A DNA stretch of 64,000 nucleotides from positions 310,001-374,000 of the forward strand of contig JAUTDP010000015.1 in assembly GCA_033439795.1 (NCBI GenBank), in the 5' to 3' direction. Each line of letters begins with the position of its first letter. The first letter of the stretch is position 1. Source of the stretch: Sordaria brevicollis. Its lineage: Eukaryota > Ascomycota > Sordariomycetes > Sordariales > Sordariaceae. The translations under genes and the position numbers were made by a program. Shown in pieces: positions 59,405 to 64,000 of the stretch. The notes below the pieces were generated by a model. The model made no database searches, had not been told where the DNA came from, and worked only from the letters and a program-made list of their open reading frames with translations.

Positions 59405-62400
59405 CCTCGAGAGTGGCTTGACTGCCGGCCCGGCAAATGGAGACAAACTTCATGATGCCAAGAGCAGGAACAAACTTGAACAATTCAAGACACGGCACTG
59501 CATTGCTCCGGGGACATGCACGTGGCCAGGATATGGAGAAATAAGCTCTCACGGCATTCCATTCCTCTGAGGGAAATGGTCATATCTCATCTTTCCATTT
59601 GGGTAATGCTCACGATCATGCGACCTTCCTCCTCCGGTTGTGACGCCGGCTTCAGCTCCGTTGAGTGAAATTAGCGTCCGGCGACTCATATGGTGAGTGG
59701 CATGGAAAACGGGCACATCTGAAAACACTCCATTTTCGACGGAGCAACACAATCTTTTTGGCTTGTGATGGCCTCATCTGTGAGTTGATCACCTTGGTTA
59801 TGCGAAACCAGTGGTTCCCCGAAACGTCGTTGGTGCTGACTGTTGGCTGACTGCTGACTTTGAACTTTGATTTTCCTTGATGCCGTGAACTTTGTCCGAC
59901 AGAGCCGGCCAGATCGACAGAGGTCTAGAACTGATCAAATAGATTGATGGTCTGCCAAATTTCCTGATTGCTTTGCAAGTCCGATCATGAGTGACACTGC
60001 ATAAACCTCATGGTGGTGCGCCCCGTGCGCCTTCTTTTCACAGCCGTGATTTGTAACTTGATCGCGAACACCGACTTTTGTGCGTTGAGATGTATACTCG
60101 CAACAAAACATTCAAAAAAGCCTCATGAGAAAACGAAGCCCACATTCAAATTGCGATGCCGGAACACAATGGAGGCCCCCAAATCCGCTGCTGGCAAATC
60201 GAACAACTTCGACCCTGGCGAGAAAAGGGGTCAGGGTGGTTCGGGTTTGTCGCACGGTGGACTGTACCTCACCAGCAAAAAGTTACAATCCGGATGACGA
60301 CACTGTTGGTCCCCGCTTCAAGGACACAGCACCCTAGTCGCGGTCATCGACAGGCCCAGTCGCTGTAAGTTCTGATTTAGTATGATTCAGTGTGTTCTTA
60401 TCATTCTCTCACCCTTTCCGTGGTATCGTGAGGTCTCGATAGCTCAGGGCCATCTCACGAACTATTTGCAAATCTCCCGTAGAACTGCAGTCAGAACGCA
60501 TGGCTTTCAAGGTCGCCCGTCCTTTGGAAATCCCAAGGAAGGTGAGCGAGTTCGTAAAACTCCAGAAAAGCAATCGACCGAGCACCTTGGCGCCTATGAC
60601 CCCCTTTTGCCGATCTCGCCGATCAACCCTGGTCCAAGCCAATGAAGTCGCTGCTTGCTGACTGGTCCCTGGTTTTTGTGTTCTCAGCTCCCAGCTTTCA
60701 GAGATCTTGGCTCCGTTGATTCCCGTCGAGAGACCCCTTTCCTCAGTTTCTCTACCGTTTCGTTTTTGCGTTGCTGTTCTCGTCCAGTTCAGTTTCACCT
60801 TGCTGACCGTTGTTGCTGGCATCCATTTCGTTTTCGTGTCGTAAACAGCGTTTTTTCAGCTGCTGCTCTTCTCCTCGGAACTCACCCAAAAACCGGTGTT
60901 GGGTGCCAATGTGGGTGGGTGTCGGTGGTGTCAGAATCCCATCATCATGAGCACATAGGGGTTACCATTCATCGTGTGGCAGCAAGGTCCCTTTGAGATG
61001 ATCAGGCGGGGAGGGATGGGGGTTCTTCAAAAAGCGCCATGGCTGGGGGAGGAGAGAGAGAACACAACTGACCACAACGACGAGCCGACCACGACGAGGG
61101 AGAGAGAAACTGTGAGGAATGACTGAACAGAATGATCTGGCCAAGACGCCAAAAAGCACCAGCAACCGCAGTTAGGGAAAAAAAGACGCTTCAAATGCGG
61201 GCGCAATCCGTTTTGTACCGTGGACCTGAAGCCGTGACGTCATGGTCAAGCCAGCCCAGTGCCGTCACATCCGAGCACCCGCCGCTCCACGCTTGCCCAT
61301 CCGCTGCTGGCCAGGCGGGAAGCGATTGGTGGCCTGGGCCTGCCAAGGGCCTTGGCAAGGGAAAAGATGGAAAGTCCTGCCAAGGTTGGCGTCATTGCGA
61401 CGGGGGTTTGTGGTCAACATGAGACGATAAGTGGAGCCAACTAAATCTTAGCGGCCTGTTCCCCGCCCCGGACCCGTAAAGTACATCGATCCGTTATCGA
61501 ACCCGTTGGGTCGCCGTCCCCGACCGCTGGACCGCACCGAAACCGTCCCTCCGTTCAGAATTTCTCAAGCTCTCATCCACCGGCAGAATCTCATCTGGCA
61601 AATCCGGCCTTGGCGTCGGAGTTTGAAAACTCATTTTCTGATTTGGATGCAACCTCCAAGATTCGTAACCCATCACCAGAAAGCTTCTTTTTCTCGCACA
61701 CCGATGAAGCAATTCCAAAATCTTTTTTGAACTCGCTGGACGTCACAAATATCAAAACCATGCTGCGGCCCGGCTTCTAGAACGTTGGGGTAAAATCGAC
61801 GGGAAATGGTGTGGGACAGGACCCTTGAGGTTCTTTGAAGAGCTTTGGAATCGTTTTGTTCTAGAACGTGCACAGTACAACAACGAACCAACAGCAACCT
61901 TACAAAATCAATATTTCTGGGAGATCTCTGTCGCTGGAGCACGTCTTTTGCCTCTCATGCCTCTTTGCTCCTCAATCTGGCAGCAACAGGAACCAAAAAG
62001 AGTAACTGCTTCGCTGCTTTCGGGAATATCAGTAAAAGATCACAGATCTGTAGAATATCCGGGCTTTTGAAGCTGTTCACATGCTTGTCATCTGTTGCTC
62101 AGCGTTGCATCTGCCCCTGAATCCATTGTTTTTCACTTCAGCGCTATTGATTCTGATAACGACACAAGTTCCAAAATTCCCAACACTCGGATTTTGCAGA
62201 GTCAACAAGACATCTGCAGTTGTTCCGAGTTGGAATATTTTACCTTAAAAGACAGAAATGCCGTGGTGATAATGTTCTCTCAGATAAAACCCAAACCCTC
62301 ATGCGTTGTCGTCATTCATGCGCGTCGCTTCTCATCCACCGCACGGTTAGCATCCAATTCCAAGCAAAAAAAAGAACCAACATAAAAAGTGGAATGATGA

Positions 62401-64000
62401 CACATAACTTAAGTCATGTACGGTGAGCAGCTGTCTTGCATGTTCATCAGCTGGCGCCCGAATCCCAAAAATCCCAAGTCGAGTGCAATTGAAAAGGTCG
62501 TGCCTGCCTCTTAACTCTGCCTTCATCTTCGCTCCTTCCTTCTTCATATAACCAACACCAAATAACACTTCATCACCCACTCAGGCGCTCCTTCCTCACG
62601 ATGCATTAACAAGACTCCCACCCACCGAAAGCTCCTCCCCATCCCGTCTGAACCGTTTCCATCCCCAAGTAACTTTATCAATCCACTTCCACTACTTTCT
62701 CTCCGTCATTTTAGTGGCATGGCTTAGCGGTACAAGCCGCAGGCCCAACAACACAACACAAAAGGCAAGTTGCTACACATTCGCGTTCGATTCCCCAATG
62801 AAGCCCAATGCAACAACGTCCAAACATGATGCCTTTTTAATTAGACTCCGATTAGGTCAATAGTCAAGACCACCAAAAATATGACGAAGAACTTTAGTCA
62901 ATAATCTGAAAGAAAAACGTATTGCAGCATGGCGTGAAATTGGGGAGATTGATGACGGGCTTCCGCTAACACGCGTATTCAACAGTTCGGGTTGTCGGCC
63001 AAGATGCATTCTCTTTTTTTTTTTTTTTTTTTTTTTTTGGCTCTCCTGTTGTTCTCGAGTTCGGTTTGACGGTCGCCATGCTCCGTTGCGATTCATCCCG
63101 CTCTAAATCACGTCGCCCGAATTCACTCACTCTCACGAAAGTCATTGACAAGCGAAAACACACTGTGACCTATCCAGAATCAACCGAACAGTCGCACCAT
63201 TCCCAGAAAATGAACAGCCTCAGAAGAAGAAGGCCGAGAGCTTCGATGCAAGACTTTCAAGCCCACCCACCCAACTGACCTGTGTCCGACAGATTCCTTA
63301 AGCATTCCATCCCGTCACATGCACCCACCCCTCGGCAGTACATTATCCGCCTCGAACCTGAGCCCACGCATTGCTTCCACGCTGACCTGTCCAACTAACG
63401 CCGTGCTCATTCAGCTTCTTCTTTACTCCCTTCTCCTTTCGTGGTACCCGACTGTTAGCGTGACTTACCAAGTACACTTACGATCCTTGGGCAAAAGGAA
63501 TGCTACCTGTGTCTGACATCTCGCGAGTGAATCGGTGGTCGAATTGGCTGAAAATCATCAAAGCTGTTGCAGTCGGGGGCGGGGTTGTTGGAGGTGGTTT
63601 CGTCGTCGTTAGCTGTCGCCGTTCGCCCGTTGCTGCCCTCGGGCTGTCACCAATGTTGTGTCATGAACATGGACATGGACATGGTCATTGACGTTGACAA
63701 CTACGATTCACGCTTGCGCCCTGCCCCCCCTTTCTATTCAGGCTCCCGCTCCTTTAAAGTCACGGTGATGCCACAAATCCATATGTACTCTGCGAGGGAG
63801 AGACCCTTTGAATATTTGTGAACAAGTCAGAAGTGGAATAAATCTCTCTAACCCATGTTAGCAAGGTAAACATATCTTTTTGAGGTTCTATATGGGAACT
63901 CATGTTTAATCTACATGGTCTGTCAAGATGCCACCGAAGAACATGAAAGAGTGGGATGGTAGGAGGAGGGAGGGGGTGATAACGCGAGATGATATGATTC
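59405..64000. other. 4.6 kb without a recognisable gene
   Basis: Only short frames on both strands, none with a domain or a consistent splice model. Landmarks: a near-palindrome TGCCAAGGGCCTTGGCA near 61348-61364, a degenerate tRNA-like A/B box pair at 62716-62798, and a 25-bp T-tract at 63014-63038. It may hold the long promoter of a gene beyond 64 kb, non-coding transcripts, or old repeats. Confidence 0.4.
63014..63038. repeat. T25 homopolymer
   Basis: 25 consecutive T on the + strand, similar in length to the A26 tract at 37029-37054. Confidence 0.9.

Noticed and set aside
62712..62805. Possible tRNA gene with A box TGGCTTAGCGG and B-like GTTCGATTCCCC
   Set aside because: D arm pairs well, but the T stem has two mismatches, the acceptor ends do not pair and there is no anticodon arm; treated as a degenerate or chance match.
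1..64000. CRISPR arrays, prophage or bacterial operons
   Set aside because: No regularly spaced repeats; spliced genes, RIP and Pol III tRNA genes show a fungal nuclear chromosome.

Overview
The window looks like a filamentous ascomycete chromosome, most likely Neurospora or a close Sordariales relative. Four things suggest this. Genes carry short introns with GTRNGT-type donors and CTRAC branch sites. Fungus-specific families are present (a C6 zinc-cluster regulator and a MARVEL-type protein). Two GC-poor islands (about 21.5-32.5 kb and 37.4-48.8 kb) hold transposons saturated with C-to-T and G-to-A changes and stop codons, as expected from RIP (repeat-induced point mutation). Normal-GC host DNA lies directly beside them. 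Species assignment is inference; no marker gene was compared.

Left arm (1-21.4 kb): a 917-residue coiled-coil protein (+), a small secreted NTF2-like protein (-), a roughly 0.6 kb inverted-repeat element at 9.17-9.76 kb, a membrane-anchored Asp-box beta-propeller protein (-), a zinc alcohol/formaldehyde dehydrogenase-like enzyme (-), a six-exon variant C6 zinc-cluster protein (+) and a four-helix membrane protein (-).

Island 1 (21,438-32,493) is an old DNA transposon with 33-bp perfect terminal inverted repeats and a CCCAG target duplication. A complete but RIP-destroyed Ty3/Gypsy chromovirus (22,101-29,378; 265-bp LTRs, ATAGT duplication) lies inside it. After the island come an FAD-dependent aromatic monooxygenase (-) and an irregular class II tRNA gene.

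Island 2 consists of a TA-flanked inverted-repeat element (37,266-41,399) with a further nested insertion, about 143 bp of intact host DNA, and a second RIP-destroyed Gypsy element on the minus strand (41,550-48,875; 268-bp LTRs, GGAGG duplication). In both Gypsy elements the mutations fade out inside the LTRs, so the outermost LTR halves are still close to their original sequence.

Right arm (48.9-64 kb): a three-exon gene of unknown function (+), the initiator tRNA-Met gene (-), a single-exon Prp24/SART3-type splicing factor (-), and about 7 kb with no convincing gene. That last stretch holds two clean MITEs: a 370-bp Mutator-like one with 9-bp duplications and a roughly 320-bp TA-flanked one. 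The genes are unrelated housekeeping and accessory functions. I see no operon-like or biosynthetic cluster. The most informative content is the transposon archaeology and the unrecognised genes.
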